Positions 15,883 through 24,364 of a stretch of 64,000 nt of DNA are shown here, in pieces. Made by a program: the position numbers and the translations under genes. The stretch is from Nitrospirota bacterium (GTDB lineage Bacteria > Nitrospirota > Thermodesulfovibrionia > Thermodesulfovibrionales > JdFR-88), in assembly GCA_021840255.1 (NCBI GenBank), contig JAKBYX010000005.1, positions 62,001 to 126,000 of the forward strand. The letters are read 5' to 3'. The first letter of the stretch is position 1. Each line of letters starts with the position of its first letter. The notes beneath the pieces are model-generated. The model had not been told where the DNA came from. It saw only the letters and a program-made list of their open reading frames with translations, and did not search any database.

Positions 15883-17840
15883 GCATGAACAGCCTTCTCC
15901 TCATACCGGGGCTGCCGCTTCTTGCCTTCATCATCAACATCACGCTGGGCAAGGCATTCATAAAGGACAAGGCGCACATGGTTTCCATCCCGGCCCTGGC
16001 GGCCTCCTGGGCGCTGGCCATGGCGGCCGTATACGATGTTTACAGGGGCGGGGTTTTCCATGGAGACCTTTATACATGGGTAGTCTCCGGGGCGTTCAAG
16101 GTACAGGTTGGCTTCCTTGTGGACCAGCTTACCGCGGTGATGCTGGTCGTGGTGACTTCCGTGGGCCTTCTTGTGAATATCTATTCCGCGGGCTACATGC
16201 GCGGGGATAAGGGTTTTTACAGGTTTTTTGCCTATCTCTCCCTCTTCGTCTTTTCGATGCTCATGCTCGTAATGTCAAACAACTTCCTGCAGCTTTATTT
16301 CGGATGGGAGGCGGTGGGCCTCTGCTCATATTTCCTGATAGGCTTCTGGTATGAGAAGAAATCGGCGGCGGATGCGGGGAAAAAGGCGTTCATAGTCAAC
16401 CGGTTCGGGGATTTCGGGTTCGGCCTTGGCATAATGCTCATCTTTATTTCCACGGGGAGCCTCCAGTACGGACAGGTGTTCCAGGCCGCGCACAACCTTG
16501 CCGGCCAGACGGTAAACCTGCTTGGCGCGAACGTCCCCCTTCCCACGATAATAGCTTTGCTGCTTTTCTGCGGGGCCATGGGCAAATCGGCCCAGTTTCC
16601 GCTGCATGTCTGGCTTCCTGACGCAATGGAAGGCCCTACGCCAGTCTCCGCCCTCATCCACGCGGCGACTATGGTCACAGCCGGCGTTTTCATGGTATCC
16701 AGGTGCAGCCCCATCTTCAATCTCTCTCCAACCGCAATGGATGTTGTCGCCATAACCGGCGCGTTCACGGCTCTTTTTGCCGCGACCATAGCACTCACTC
16801 AAAACGATATAAAACGCATCATCGCATATTCCACCATAAGCCAGCTTGGCTACATGTTCCTGGCCTGCGGCGTGGGGGCTTACGGGGCGGGCGTTTTTCA
16901 CCTCTACACCCACGGTTTTTTCAAGGCCCTTCTGTTTCTCGGTGCGGGCTCGGTGATGCACGCGATGTCCGGGGAGCTGGACCTGAGAAAGATGGGCGGC
17001 CTCAGAAAATACATGCCCGTGACCTACTGGACATTCCTTCTGGCCTCTCTGAGCATCTCGGGCATCCCCGGATTTGCGGGCTTTTTCAGCAAGGACGAGA
17101 TACTCTGGCGGGCATATTCCGCCGGGCCCCTCGGGAAAGTGCTCTGGGGCGTGGGAGTCCTTACCGCGCTTCTTACGGCTTTTTATTCCTTCAGGCTCCT
17201 GTTTCTGGCGTTCCACGGGAAATTCCGGGGCAGCAAGGAGCAGGAACACCATCTGCACGAGTCTCCCCTGTCGATGTCCGTACCCCTCCTGGTCCTTGCC
17301 GTAGGGGCGGTAGGCGCAGGCTGGGTGGGCATACCCCCTGTTATCAGCCGGGCCCTTGGCCTTGGACAGATAGATAAAATAGGGCCGTTCCTTGCCCAGG
17401 TGATCGGGGGCCCTGTTTCAGCAGGGACGGCAGCGGCGGGTGCGCCCGCGGCTCAGATGACCGCTATGGCCATATCCTCGGCCCTGGGCATCCTGGGTAT
17501 CCTGCTGGCGGCTTACATGTATCTCTGGAACCCTGAATTGCCGGAGGCGATCGCCCGCACATGCAGGCGGGCCTACAGCCTCTCTTTCAACAAGTATTAC
17601 GTGGATGAGTTTTATGACCATGTGATCGTAAAGCCTGCCTTCTGGGTGGCAAAAAATGTGATCGTGGGCGTCACCGACGGAAAATGGATAGAGGGCATCG
17701 TAAACGGTATTCCCAGGGCCATCGGTGTCTTCGGACAGCGGCTCAGGAAGGTACAGTCCGGCGTCACCCAGCATTATGCCGGCATCATGGCGCTTGGGGT
17801 CTTCATCTTCATCGCGGCGGCCCTGCTGTTGCGCTTATAG
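15879..17840 (+). CDS. nuoL: NADH-quinone oxidoreductase subunit L (antiporter-like)
   Basis: A 653-residue proton-pumping subunit of the Mrp-antiporter type. Visible core: YFGWEAVGLCSYFLIGFW (conserved Glu of helix 5), GAMGKSAQFPLHVWLPDAMEGPTPVSALIHAATMVTAG (conserved Lys and His) and NDIKRIIAYSTISQLGYM. The C-terminal ~100 residues form the lateral helix and anchoring helix, including a stretch like FNKYYVDEFYD seen in NuoL proteins. Length is typical. The next gene, nuoM, starts 82 bases later after an A/T-rich spacer. Confidence 0.97.
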   Translation: MSMNSLLLIPGLPLLAFIINITLGKAFIKDKAHMVSIPALAASWALAMAAVYDVYRGGVFHGDLYTWVVSGAFKVQVGFLVDQLTAVMLVVVTSVGLLVNIYSAGYMRGDKGFYRFFAYLSLFVFSMLMLVMSNNFLQLYFGWEAVGLCSYFLIGFWYEKKSAADAGKKAFIVNRFGDFGFGLGIMLIFISTGSLQYGQVFQAAHNLAGQTVNLLGANVPLPTIIALLLFCGAMGKSAQFPLHVWLPDAMEGPTPVSALIHAATMVTAGVFMVSRCSPIFNLSPTAMDVVAITGAFTALFAATIALTQNDIKRIIAYSTISQLGYMFLACGVGAYGAGVFHLYTHGFFKALLFLGAGSVMHAMSGELDLRKMGGLRKYMPVTYWTFLLASLSISGIPGFAGFFSKDEILWRAYSAGPLGKVLWGVGVLTALLTAFYSFRLLFLAFHGKFRGSKEQEHHLHESPLSMSVPLLVLAVGAVGAGWVGIPPVISRALGLGQIDKIGPFLAQVIGGPVSAGTAAAGAPAAQMTAMAISSALGILGILLAAYMYLWNPELPEAIARTCRRAYSLSFNKYYVDEFYDHVIVKPAFWVAKNVIVGVTDGKWIEGIVNGIPRAIGVFGQRLRKVQSGVTQHYAGIMALGVFIFIAAALLLRL

Positions 17841-17922
17841 GAGAGACCAAAAAAATGCACGCTTTCATTTTTATAAAAATAAAAAAACCTTTCTCTGGCA
17901 GACTCCGGAAAGGCGTTGCAAA

Positions 17923-19464
17923 ATGATAATGAACTCCCTTGGATATCCGGTGTTGAGCACCCTCATATTCCTGCCCATCGCGGGGGCCCTGCTGCTTGGG
18001 CTCATAAGCAGGCAGCGCGAAGGGCTGATAAAGGCATGGGCACTCATCGTAACCCTGGCCGTCTTTGCCGCATCGCTGCCGGTATTTTTCAATTTTGACA
18101 GGACCACGCCCAAAATGCAATTTGTAGAATGGCGCACCTGGATACCGGCCTTTCATACCGATTACCTTGTGGGCGTGGACGGCATAAGCGCCCTGTTCGT
18201 TCTTCTTTCCACCCTGATATCGGTGCTTTGCGTGCTGATATCATGGAATTCCATTAAAACAAGGGGAAAAGAGTTCTTCATGGCCATCCTCCTTATCGAG
18301 GGGGCAATGATAGGCGTCTTCTGCTCCCTGGATTTCTTCCTCTTTTACATCTTCTGGGAAGCGATGCTTATACCCATGTACCTGCTCATCGGCGTCTGGG
18401 GCGGCCCGAACAGGCTTTATGCCGCGATAAAATTTTTCCTTTACACTCTCGCGGGCAGCGTACTGATGCTCGTAGGGATAATCTACATGTACAACTATAC
18501 TGGCGGGGATTTCAATATCCTTCACCTGCAGAGCCTGAAATATCCCCTGTCCATGCAGATGTGGCTTTTCTGGGCCTTCTTCGCGGCCTTCGCGGTTAAG
18601 GTGCCGATGTTCCCCTTTCACACGTGGCTTCCCGATGCCCACACGGAGGCCCCCACGGCAGGCAGCGTGATCCTTGCCGCGGTCCTCATCAAGATGGGCG
18701 CTTACGGGTTTTTGAGGTTTTCCATCCCGATGTTCCCTGACGCAACCAGGGCCATGGCCGTTCCCATGATGGCCCTTTCGGTGGTGGCGATCATATACGG
18801 GGCGATCGTCTGCTTCGCCCAGACGGATCTGAAAAGGCTTATAGCTTACAGCTCCGTTAGCCATATGGGATTTGTGACCCTTGGCATCTTCGCACTGAAC
18901 ATCCAGGGCGTGGAAGGCGGCATTCTCCAGATGCTGAACCACGGCATAGTGACCGGCGCGCTCTTCCTTTCGATCGGCATCATCTATGACCGTACTCACT
19001 CGCGCCAGATAGCCGACTACGGAGGGGCTGCCAGCGTCCTTCCGGTGTATGCCGGTTTTTTCATGATCTTTGCCCTTGCGGCTATAGGGCTGCCTGGCAC
19101 AAACGGCTTTATCGGGGAATTCCTGATAATACTTGGCGGTTTCACCGCCAACAGGCTGGCGGGGGTCCTTGCCGCAACCGGGATTATAATAGGCGCTGCA
19201 TACATGCTATGGCTTTACCAGAGGGTATTTTTCACTGAAGTGAATCCGAAACTAAAAGGGCTTCCGGACATAAGCGCGAGGGAGTTTATTGCCATCGCCC
19301 CGATGGCCCTGCTGGTTTTCTGGATTGGCATATATCCCAATGCCCTTTTAGGTTTCCTGCACCCCTCGGTGCAGAACCTCGTCGGCAGGTTTGCACCCCA
19401 GGGGCCGCAGCCAAGCCTGAGCGCCCTGGGCAGTCTCCTCAAGGCCCTTTTCGCAAAGGTATAA
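17923..19464 (+). CDS. nuoM: NADH-quinone oxidoreductase subunit M (antiporter-like)
   Basis: A 513-residue proton-pumping subunit. The frame is open further upstream, but ATG 17923 is chosen because GGAAAGG lies seven bases before it and the protein then begins MIMNSLGYPVLSTLIFLPIAG like other NuoM. Signatures include FFLFYIFWEAMLIPMYLLIGVWGG, AAFAVKVPMFPFHTWLPDAHTEAPTAGSV and TDLKRLIAYSSVSHMGF, with the conserved Glu, Lys and His residues. It is the last gene of the operon and is followed by a strong terminator. No nuoN, the usual next gene, is present anywhere in the window. Confidence 0.97.
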   Translation: MIMNSLGYPVLSTLIFLPIAGALLLGLISRQREGLIKAWALIVTLAVFAASLPVFFNFDRTTPKMQFVEWRTWIPAFHTDYLVGVDGISALFVLLSTLISVLCVLISWNSIKTRGKEFFMAILLIEGAMIGVFCSLDFFLFYIFWEAMLIPMYLLIGVWGGPNRLYAAIKFFLYTLAGSVLMLVGIIYMYNYTGGDFNILHLQSLKYPLSMQMWLFWAFFAAFAVKVPMFPFHTWLPDAHTEAPTAGSVILAAVLIKMGAYGFLRFSIPMFPDATRAMAVPMMALSVVAIIYGAIVCFAQTDLKRLIAYSSVSHMGFVTLGIFALNIQGVEGGILQMLNHGIVTGALFLSIGIIYDRTHSRQIADYGGAASVLPVYAGFFMIFALAAIGLPGTNGFIGEFLIILGGFTANRLAGVLAATGIIIGAAYMLWLYQRVFFTEVNPKLKGLPDISAREFIAIAPMALLVFWIGIYPNALLGFLHPSVQNLVGRFAPQGPQPSLSALGSLLKALFAKV

Positions 19465-19476
19465 TTTTTTACGGAT

Positions 19477-19513
19477 AAAAAAAGGGGGTTCCTTGCCGGA
19501 GCCCCCTTTTTTT
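19477..19513. terminator. intrinsic terminator after nuoM
   Basis: GGGGGTTCC and GGAGCCCCC form a nine-pair stem (one G-T) around TTGCC, flanked by a run of seven A and a run of seven T. It can work in both directions, closing the nuo operon and the minus-strand gene at 19570-19875. Confidence 0.9.
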
Positions 19514-19569
19514 AATGAATCACCCTGCAATGAATCACCCTGGCGGGCTGCAAGGAATTTTTTTGTAGC

Positions 19570-19875
19570 CTACACCGGCTGCATCTGTTCTCCGCAGCAG
19601 ATCAGGTTCACAACGTTCATCTCGCCCCACTCGTCCACGGAGACCATGAGGCCGCACACTTCGCAGCCATAGCGGCCCGCTTCCTGGGAAGCTGCCGCCT
19701 GCCTGGGAGCGGCCCTTTTCGCGGCTTTTGCGGCAGGCCTTTTCGCCACCGCTTTAGCGGGCCTGGCAGCTGAAGCCTTTACCGCCTTGGCTGGCTTTTT
19801 CGTGGTGGTCTTCTTGGCTGCGGCCTTCGTCCTGGGGGCCTTCGCCCCCTTTGCGCCAGCTTTCTTTACCGCCAT
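19570..19875 (-). CDS. Lys/Ala-rich (histone H1-like) protein with C-terminal desulforedoxin-like zinc/iron ribbon
   Basis: A 101-residue protein. ATG 19875 is chosen because AAAAGGAGG lies ten bases before it; the open frame extends upstream without support. Residues 1 to ~65 are almost only Ala, Lys, Pro, Arg and Thr in AKKxx/PAKAVxK repeats, as in histone H1-like and other nucleoid-binding tails. The last ~35 residues contain CEVCG ... ICCGEQM, the four-Cys spacing of desulforedoxin and the N-terminal domain of desulfoferrodoxin (C-x2-C ... C-C). It could be a DNA-associated metal or redox sensor, but the function is unknown. A bidirectional terminator separates it from nuoM. Confidence 0.7.
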   Translation of the reverse strand: MAVKKAGAKGAKAPRTKAAAKKTTTKKPAKAVKASAARPAKAVAKRPAAKAAKRAAPRQAAASQEAGRYGCEVCGLMVSVDEWGEMNVVNLICCGEQMQPV

Positions 19876-20003
19876 AAATATCCATCCTCCTTTTGGGAAA
19901 ATTATTTGAGCCGTCCTCAAGCTACATATACCACATAATGAGAGGATTTTGAAGGAAAAAAGAAAATTTTAATTTCTTTGATTTTGTTTTTTTTGATATT
20001 TTC

Positions 20004-21119
20004 TTAAAGAGTGCGCTTGAAGGTGAGTATGGACAGACTCATCATCGCCACAGTGAAGAGCGCAAGAAAGGTGAGGTCTCCCAGGATGTTGCCCATGCCT
20101 GCGTTCTTAAAAAGGATGGACTTCAGGGCATCCACCGCGTAGGCCTCCGGGTTTATCCTGGCGAAGGATTTAAGCCATCCGGGGAAACTCGCCACCGGAT
20201 ACACCGCGCCGCTCGGAAAAAAAAGGATCACGTTCAGAAACCCGCTTAAAACGCCCACGATGCGGGGATGGCCTATCCTCCCCATGATGGCGAACATCAG
20301 GCTGAGAAGGCACAAGGTGGTGAGGAGCACAACAAGCAGGATGGGGAAAAAATTTAAAACCCCCTTTGAAAAGGGGATGCCGGTTATCAGCACGCTCATC
20401 ATGAATATCAGGATGGCGTTCACAGTGGTTATGGAAAGGCCGCTGATAATGAGCCCGCCCACGATATGCCCTTTTGAAAGCGGCGTGAGCAGGTAGCTTT
20501 CCTCAATACCAAGGAAACGATCCATGACCAGGTTGAACGCGCCCGTGGTAAGGGTGCCAAGGAATATGGCCATTATCACCACACCCGGGACGAGGGACTG
20601 GTAGTAGTCCACCTTGCCGTAGAGGTTTATGTCCCTGAGCAGGGGCTCCCCGGTTGGCTCCCTTACGGGCACATATTCCGATCTTATCGAAAGCAGAGCC
20701 GCGTCTATGAGGTTCCTTATGGTGTCAGCGGAGATGCTGTCCGTGTTATCAAGGAAAAGTCCGATGTCCGGCTTGCCGCTTACTGCCACCCTCCTGCTGA
20801 AATCCGGAGGTATGATGAGCGCCGCCTTGTATTTTCCGGCCCGCACGCCGTCCACCGCCGCGCGCTGGTCGTCCATGGGCAGCACCAGAAACGTCCTTGG
20901 GCCGGCCTGCACGGCCATAAGGTATTCCATCAGCCTTTTTGCGTACGGACCCTGGTCCTGGCTAACAACCGCCAGGGGCAGGTCCGTGAGCTTACCCTGG
21001 AAAGAGTTGCCAAGTATCACCAGGTAGATCATGGGCATGAGTATGCTCATGGCAAGCACAACCGGATTGCGTTTGAACTTTTTCAGGTCCCTTTCTATGA
21101 CGGCAAGAAGCTTTGTCAT
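20004..21119 (-). CDS. ABC-2 type exporter permease
   Basis: A 371-residue membrane protein with one N-terminal helix (VVLAMSILMPMIYLVILG), a large extracytoplasmic segment of about 140 residues and five to six C-terminal helices, as in the YhhJ/YbhS/YbhR and DrrB-like permeases. It overlaps the upstream ATPase gene by four bases (ATGA). With the ATPase and the membrane-fusion protein it would form an inner-membrane exporter reaching towards the outer membrane. The substrate is unknown; drugs, lipids or LPS-related molecules are all possible. Confidence 0.88.
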   Translation of the reverse strand: MTKLLAVIERDLKKFKRNPVVLAMSILMPMIYLVILGNSFQGKLTDLPLAVVSQDQGPYAKRLMEYLMAVQAGPRTFLVLPMDDQRAAVDGVRAGKYKAALIIPPDFSRRVAVSGKPDIGLFLDNTDSISADTIRNLIDAALLSIRSEYVPVREPTGEPLLRDINLYGKVDYYQSLVPGVVIMAIFLGTLTTGAFNLVMDRFLGIEESYLLTPLSKGHIVGGLIISGLSITTVNAILIFMMSVLITGIPFSKGVLNFFPILLVVLLTTLCLLSLMFAIMGRIGHPRIVGVLSGFLNVILFFPSGAVYPVASFPGWLKSFARINPEAYAVDALKSILFKNAGMGNILGDLTFLALFTVAMMSLSILTFKRTL

Positions 21120-22126
21120 CTGCCAAGCCTCTGGGGCATGCCGGCCCCTATCAGGAAACTGACCTTCCTGGCCTCTTCTTCCCTTATCGATTTTCCCGTG
21201 TAGTGAATAAAGACGTCTTCAAGCGATTGCTCATGGACAGAGGCCGCAACTATCGCCCCTCCGGAGGCCCTTACCACGTCTATAAGCTGGGGAAGGTTCT
21301 CAGCCCCGTTGTCCACCGAGGCGGCAAGGGAGTCTTCCTCCCGGCTCACCTTGTGAACAAAAGGCAATTTTTCCATGGCCCCGATGATCTCATCAGTCAG
21401 ACCGCCTACCTTCAGGGTGACAATATCGTTGCCCGGTATGCCCGCCTTGAGCGCGGCAGGGCTTCCCATGGCTATTATTTTTCCGGCGTCTATTATGGCC
21501 ACCCGGCCGCAGAGCAGCTCCGCCTCTTCCATGTAATGGGTGGTCAGGAATATCGTTATCGAATCCCCTTGCATGAGTTTCTTCAGCAGCTCCCAAACCA
21601 CGCGCCTGGACTGTGGGTCGAGCCCTATGGTGGGCTCATCCAGGAAAAGCAGGGCCGGCTTATGGACAAGCACACGGGCGATCTCCAGCCTCCTTCTCAT
21701 TCCCCCGGAATAGGTGGCCACAAGGTCATCCGCCCTTGGCGCAAGACCCACCATTTCAAGCAGATACTCGATCCTTTCTTTTCTTTCCCCTGAGCGGATG
21801 CCGTAGAACCGGCCGTATATGTCCATGTTCTCGCGGCCCGTAAGGTCCAGGTCGCTTGTCATGGCCTGGGGCACTACGCCAATGTGCTTTCTTACCCGTG
21901 CGGGGTCTTCCGCCACATCGAAACCTGAAACAATGGCCTGCCCGCTCGTGGGCTTAAGAAGGGTGGTGAGCATCCGTATAAGGGTCGTTTTCCCCGCTCC
22001 GTTGGGGCCCAGGAAACCAAAGAACTCTCCCCTGTCCACCTCGAAGCTGATCCCGTCCACGGCGGTGGCGGGGCCAAATTCCCTGGTTATCCCGGATACG
22101 GTAATCGCCTTGCCGTCACGCAACAA
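21116..22126 (-). CDS. ABC exporter ATP-binding protein (DrrA/CcmA type)
   Basis: A 336-residue ATPase. Walker A GPNGAGKTTL, signature YSGGMRRRLEIARVLVHKP and Walker B LLFLDEPTIGLDPQ are present, with the switch His in FLTTHYMEEAE. The C-terminal ~90 residues form the extra domain common in drug and polysaccharide-type ABC-2 ATPases. It powers the adjacent permease. It lies in the middle of a three-gene minus-strand operon. Confidence 0.92.
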   Translation of the reverse strand: MLRDGKAITVSGITREFGPATAVDGISFEVDRGEFFGFLGPNGAGKTTLIRMLTTLLKPTSGQAIVSGFDVAEDPARVRKHIGVVPQAMTSDLDLTGRENMDIYGRFYGIRSGERKERIEYLLEMVGLAPRADDLVATYSGGMRRRLEIARVLVHKPALLFLDEPTIGLDPQSRRVVWELLKKLMQGDSITIFLTTHYMEEAELLCGRVAIIDAGKIIAMGSPAALKAGIPGNDIVTLKVGGLTDEIIGAMEKLPFVHKVSREEDSLAASVDNGAENLPQLIDVVRASGGAIVAASVHEQSLEDVFIHYTGKSIREEEARKVSFLIGAGMPQRLGR

Positions 22127-22220
22127 TCTGGCGCCCCCCTTAATAAAAAAATGCCTCCACGAAAAATCTCTCCCTAAAATGCTCCCTAATCAAAGGGAAA
22201 AGAGGCCACCATACGAAAGA

Positions 22221-23330
22221 TCACAGGCCTCTGCCGGGCGGTATCGTGACCTCCACCGTCATCCCCGGTTTCAATATCCTGTCCGGATCGTTAAGGACAC
22301 TCACCTTTACCCTGAATGTCTTTATGTCCTCCCGGCCCCGGATCACGTCTCTTTGGGTTGCGAACTCCGCATACCGGTCTATCTCGGTGACCCTGCCCTT
22401 AAACACCTTACCGGGCACCCCGTCCACGGTAATATATGCCGGCCCGTTCAGCTCCACGCGGCCTATCTTTGTCTCATCTATGTCCACCCTTGCGTAAAGG
22501 CCTTTCATGTCCACGACGGTCAATATGGTGTCTCCGGGACTGACTGTCTCTCCCGGCTCATGCGCCTTGAATATGACGGTGCCGTCCACCGGGGTCTTTA
22601 TGATGGTATCGTCGAGCTTGGACTGATAATAGGCCACGTTCGCCTGGGCCTCCTTGAGGACCGCCTTTGCGGACTCAAGCTGGCTTTGGGCCAGATCAAA
22701 CCCGGTGACCGCCGCCTCCTTTTTTGCGCGAGCCGAGGCGAGTTTGGCCAGTGAAGAGTTGTACGCCGCCTTGTTCACATCATAAGCGGAAACCGATTGA
22801 TCACGGGACTGCGTGGATATAAAGTTATCTTTATAGAGGTCCTCCGCCCGTTTTGCCTCTCTTCCGGATTCAGCTTGCTGGGCGCGGGCCATATCCGCAT
22901 CGGCCGCGGCGCTTTTCGCGTCCGCATCGGCGCTCAGGATTTCCGCCTTCGAGTTTTCCACCTGCGCCCCGGCGGCCCTGATATCATCCCCCGCCTTTTT
23001 CTGCGCAGCCACGGCCTGCGCCAGCGATGCTTTTACGTCCTCGCTGTCCAGAGTGATCAAAACCTGCCCCTCCTTGACCTTGTCTCCTTCGCCCGCTCCC
23101 AGCCATGAGATGCGCCCCGCTACTTTAGGGGAGAGGTTCACCTCATAGCCGTCGATGATACCGGTAACATGGATGGAAGGAACGGCATTTTTATGCCCCA
23201 GGCGCAAGGCAAGCAAAACAGCAAGAAAACCCGCGGCAAGTATCGCCAGAAGCGGGATGATGATCTTTGCTTTTTTCTTTTTTGCCTTTTTTGCCTTTTT
23301 TCCGGCGGCCTCGTTAGTGTTAGCGCTCAC
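22221..23330 (-). CDS. HlyD/EmrA-family membrane fusion protein
   Basis: A 369-residue periplasmic adaptor. It starts with GTG and has a very basic N-terminal cytoplasmic tail (GKKAKKAKKKKAK), one membrane anchor (IIIPLLAILAAGFLAVLLAL), a lipoyl half-motif (GYEVNLSPKVAGRISWLGAGEGDKVKEGQVL), an Ala-rich coiled-coil hairpin (~110 residues) and the closing beta-barrel domain (VDGTVIFKAHEPGETVSPGD). Such proteins bridge an inner-membrane exporter to an outer-membrane channel. No TolC-like gene is nearby. It is probably the first gene of the exporter operon. Confidence 0.9.
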   Translation of the reverse strand: MSANTNEAAGKKAKKAKKKKAKIIIPLLAILAAGFLAVLLALRLGHKNAVPSIHVTGIIDGYEVNLSPKVAGRISWLGAGEGDKVKEGQVLITLDSEDVKASLAQAVAAQKKAGDDIRAAGAQVENSKAEILSADADAKSAAADADMARAQQAESGREAKRAEDLYKDNFISTQSRDQSVSAYDVNKAAYNSSLAKLASARAKKEAAVTGFDLAQSQLESAKAVLKEAQANVAYYQSKLDDTIIKTPVDGTVIFKAHEPGETVSPGDTILTVVDMKGLYARVDIDETKIGRVELNGPAYITVDGVPGKVFKGRVTEIDRYAEFATQRDVIRGREDIKTFRVKVSVLNDPDRILKPGMTVEVTIPPGRGL

Positions 23331-23388
23331 TTACCTATTCTATTGCCGGGGGAACGGAAAAGTCAAAAATGGCTATATTTTATTTAAC

Positions 23389-23403
23389 GGGGCTTTCAGC
23401 CCC
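23389..23403. other. short hairpin behind the exporter promoter region
   Basis: GGGGCT-TTC-AGCCCC, a perfect 6-bp stem. The stretch 23331-23714 carries no gene. It holds this hairpin, a family-2 repeat and a terminator. Confidence 0.35.
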
Positions 23404-23448
23404 TGGCCCTTGCCCCCTAAAAGGCAAAAAAACCAGAGAAACTCACAA

Positions 23449-23585
23449 GGAGCGGATGCAGTGAGCGCAGAGGGTGGCGCGGGCGCGTCACATTACGCAG
23501 CGGTCACTATGGAACACGGCGCGGTGTACACGGTGTGCCAGCAAACCAGTGAGACTGCACTTAGCGGAGCGAATGCGTCCGCTCC
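23449..23585. repeat. dispersed structured repeat, family 2, copy A (137 bp)
   Basis: The ends GGAGCGGATGC and GCGTCCGCTCC are inverted repeats (one T-G). The interior contains GCGCGTCACAT, GGCGCGGT, TACACGG, GCAAAC and CTTAGCGGAGC at the same places as the copy at 49103-49247. Where the terminal stems of the two copies differ they mostly keep pairing (GGAGCGG/CCGCTCC here, GGGGCGG/CCGCCCC there). It sits in a gene-free stretch. It could be a MITE-like element or a structured RNA gene. Confidence 0.7.
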
Positions 23586-23607
23586 ACACAAAAAAATCCC
23601 TGATGAA

Positions 23608-23654
23608 CCAAAAAAAGAGACCCGCCGCGGGGAAAACACACGGGGGGTCTCTTT
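23608..23654 (-). terminator. intrinsic terminator after bacterioferritin
   Basis: On the minus strand AAAGAGACCC pairs with GGGTCTCTTT across a 22-base loop and is followed by a run of T. It lies about 60 bases beyond the bfr stop codon. Confidence 0.75.
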
Positions 23655-23714
23655 GCACCCTTGCCGGTAAAAAAATTTATCCGGCTATAATTTATTGGCC
23701 CACTAATTTATTCT

Positions 23715-24179
23715 CTACACCTGGGTGGAGAGGAAGACAGGCAGTGTCATGTGGGCGATCTGGTCCTGCAGCTCCTCTATGCCGTCGATATGGCCGTCCT
23801 CATCCTTCAGTATAAGCTCCAGTATCTCCCGGGTGGCGAAGTCGTTTACTTCCCCAGCCAGCTTTATCCCCTCATTGTATCCCTTGATGGCAACTTCTTC
23901 CGAGTGATGGTCGTTTTCCAGCTGCTTGGGGACATCGCTGCCCACATGGATTTCCCTAAGGTTGGAGACTATCGGGATGCCTTCCAGAAAGATTATCCTG
24001 CCGATAAGGGTTTCCGCGTGCTTCATTTCGGTGATGGCCCTCTTCTCAACTATTTCGTGCAGTTTGGCGTATCCCCAGTTGGCTGCGATCTCGGAATGCA
24101 CCATGTACTGGTTAATGGCCGTCAATTCATCGGCAAGAAGGGAGTTAAGCTTTTCGATCAACTGTGGATTGCCTTTCAT
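23715..24179 (-). CDS. bfr: bacterioferritin
   Basis: A 154-residue four-helix iron-storage protein. Start at ATG 24179, preceded by GGAGGAGG at about 11 bases; longer in-frame starts lack support. Ferroxidase residues are visible: Glu in LADELTAINQY, Glu and His in ITEMKHAE, Glu in HHSEEVAIKG, and Glu/His in DEDGHIDGIE. The Met in TEMKHAE matches the haem-ligand Met52 of E. coli Bfr, so haem can be expected between subunits. It forms 24-mers that store ferric iron in the cytosol. Transcribed alone, with a terminator downstream. Confidence 0.95.
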   Translation of the reverse strand: MKGNPQLIEKLNSLLADELTAINQYMVHSEIAANWGYAKLHEIVEKRAITEMKHAETLIGRIIFLEGIPIVSNLREIHVGSDVPKQLENDHHSEEVAIKGYNEGIKLAGEVNDFATREILELILKDEDGHIDGIEELQDQIAHMTLPVFLSTQV

Positions 24180-24274
24180 AATTAAAAAAACCTCCTCCGT
24201 ATGATTAGTAATTTTATGGTCAAATAATAGCACTTTTTATGCTTTTTGCAAGAAACAAAAAAGGAAAATGCTGT

Positions 24275-24364
24275 TTTTATGCCCTTCGGGCATCGAATGT
24301 GAGGACTTTTAAATTTACGGTATTCACTCGCTTGCCCTGCGGGGTACGCTCGCTATCCATTTTC
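24275..24364 (-). repeat. dispersed gene-end repeat, family 1, copy 3
   Basis: On the minus strand it begins AAATGGATAGCGAGCG directly behind the stop codon of the flavoprotein gene. It carries an inner hairpin-like CCCCGCAGGGC, then AAGCGAGTGAAT and TCCTCACATTCGATG, and ends with the hairpin GCCCGAAGGGC plus ATAAAA. It shares both ends with copy 2 after nuoD. Confidence 0.75.

Noticed and set aside
16326-17258. 310-residue minus-strand frame opposite nuoL
   Set aside because: Shadow of NuoL; charged low-information sequence.
21819-22754. 311-residue plus-strand frame across the ABC ATPase and fusion-protein genes
   Set aside because: Antisense to two well-supported genes and the gap between them.
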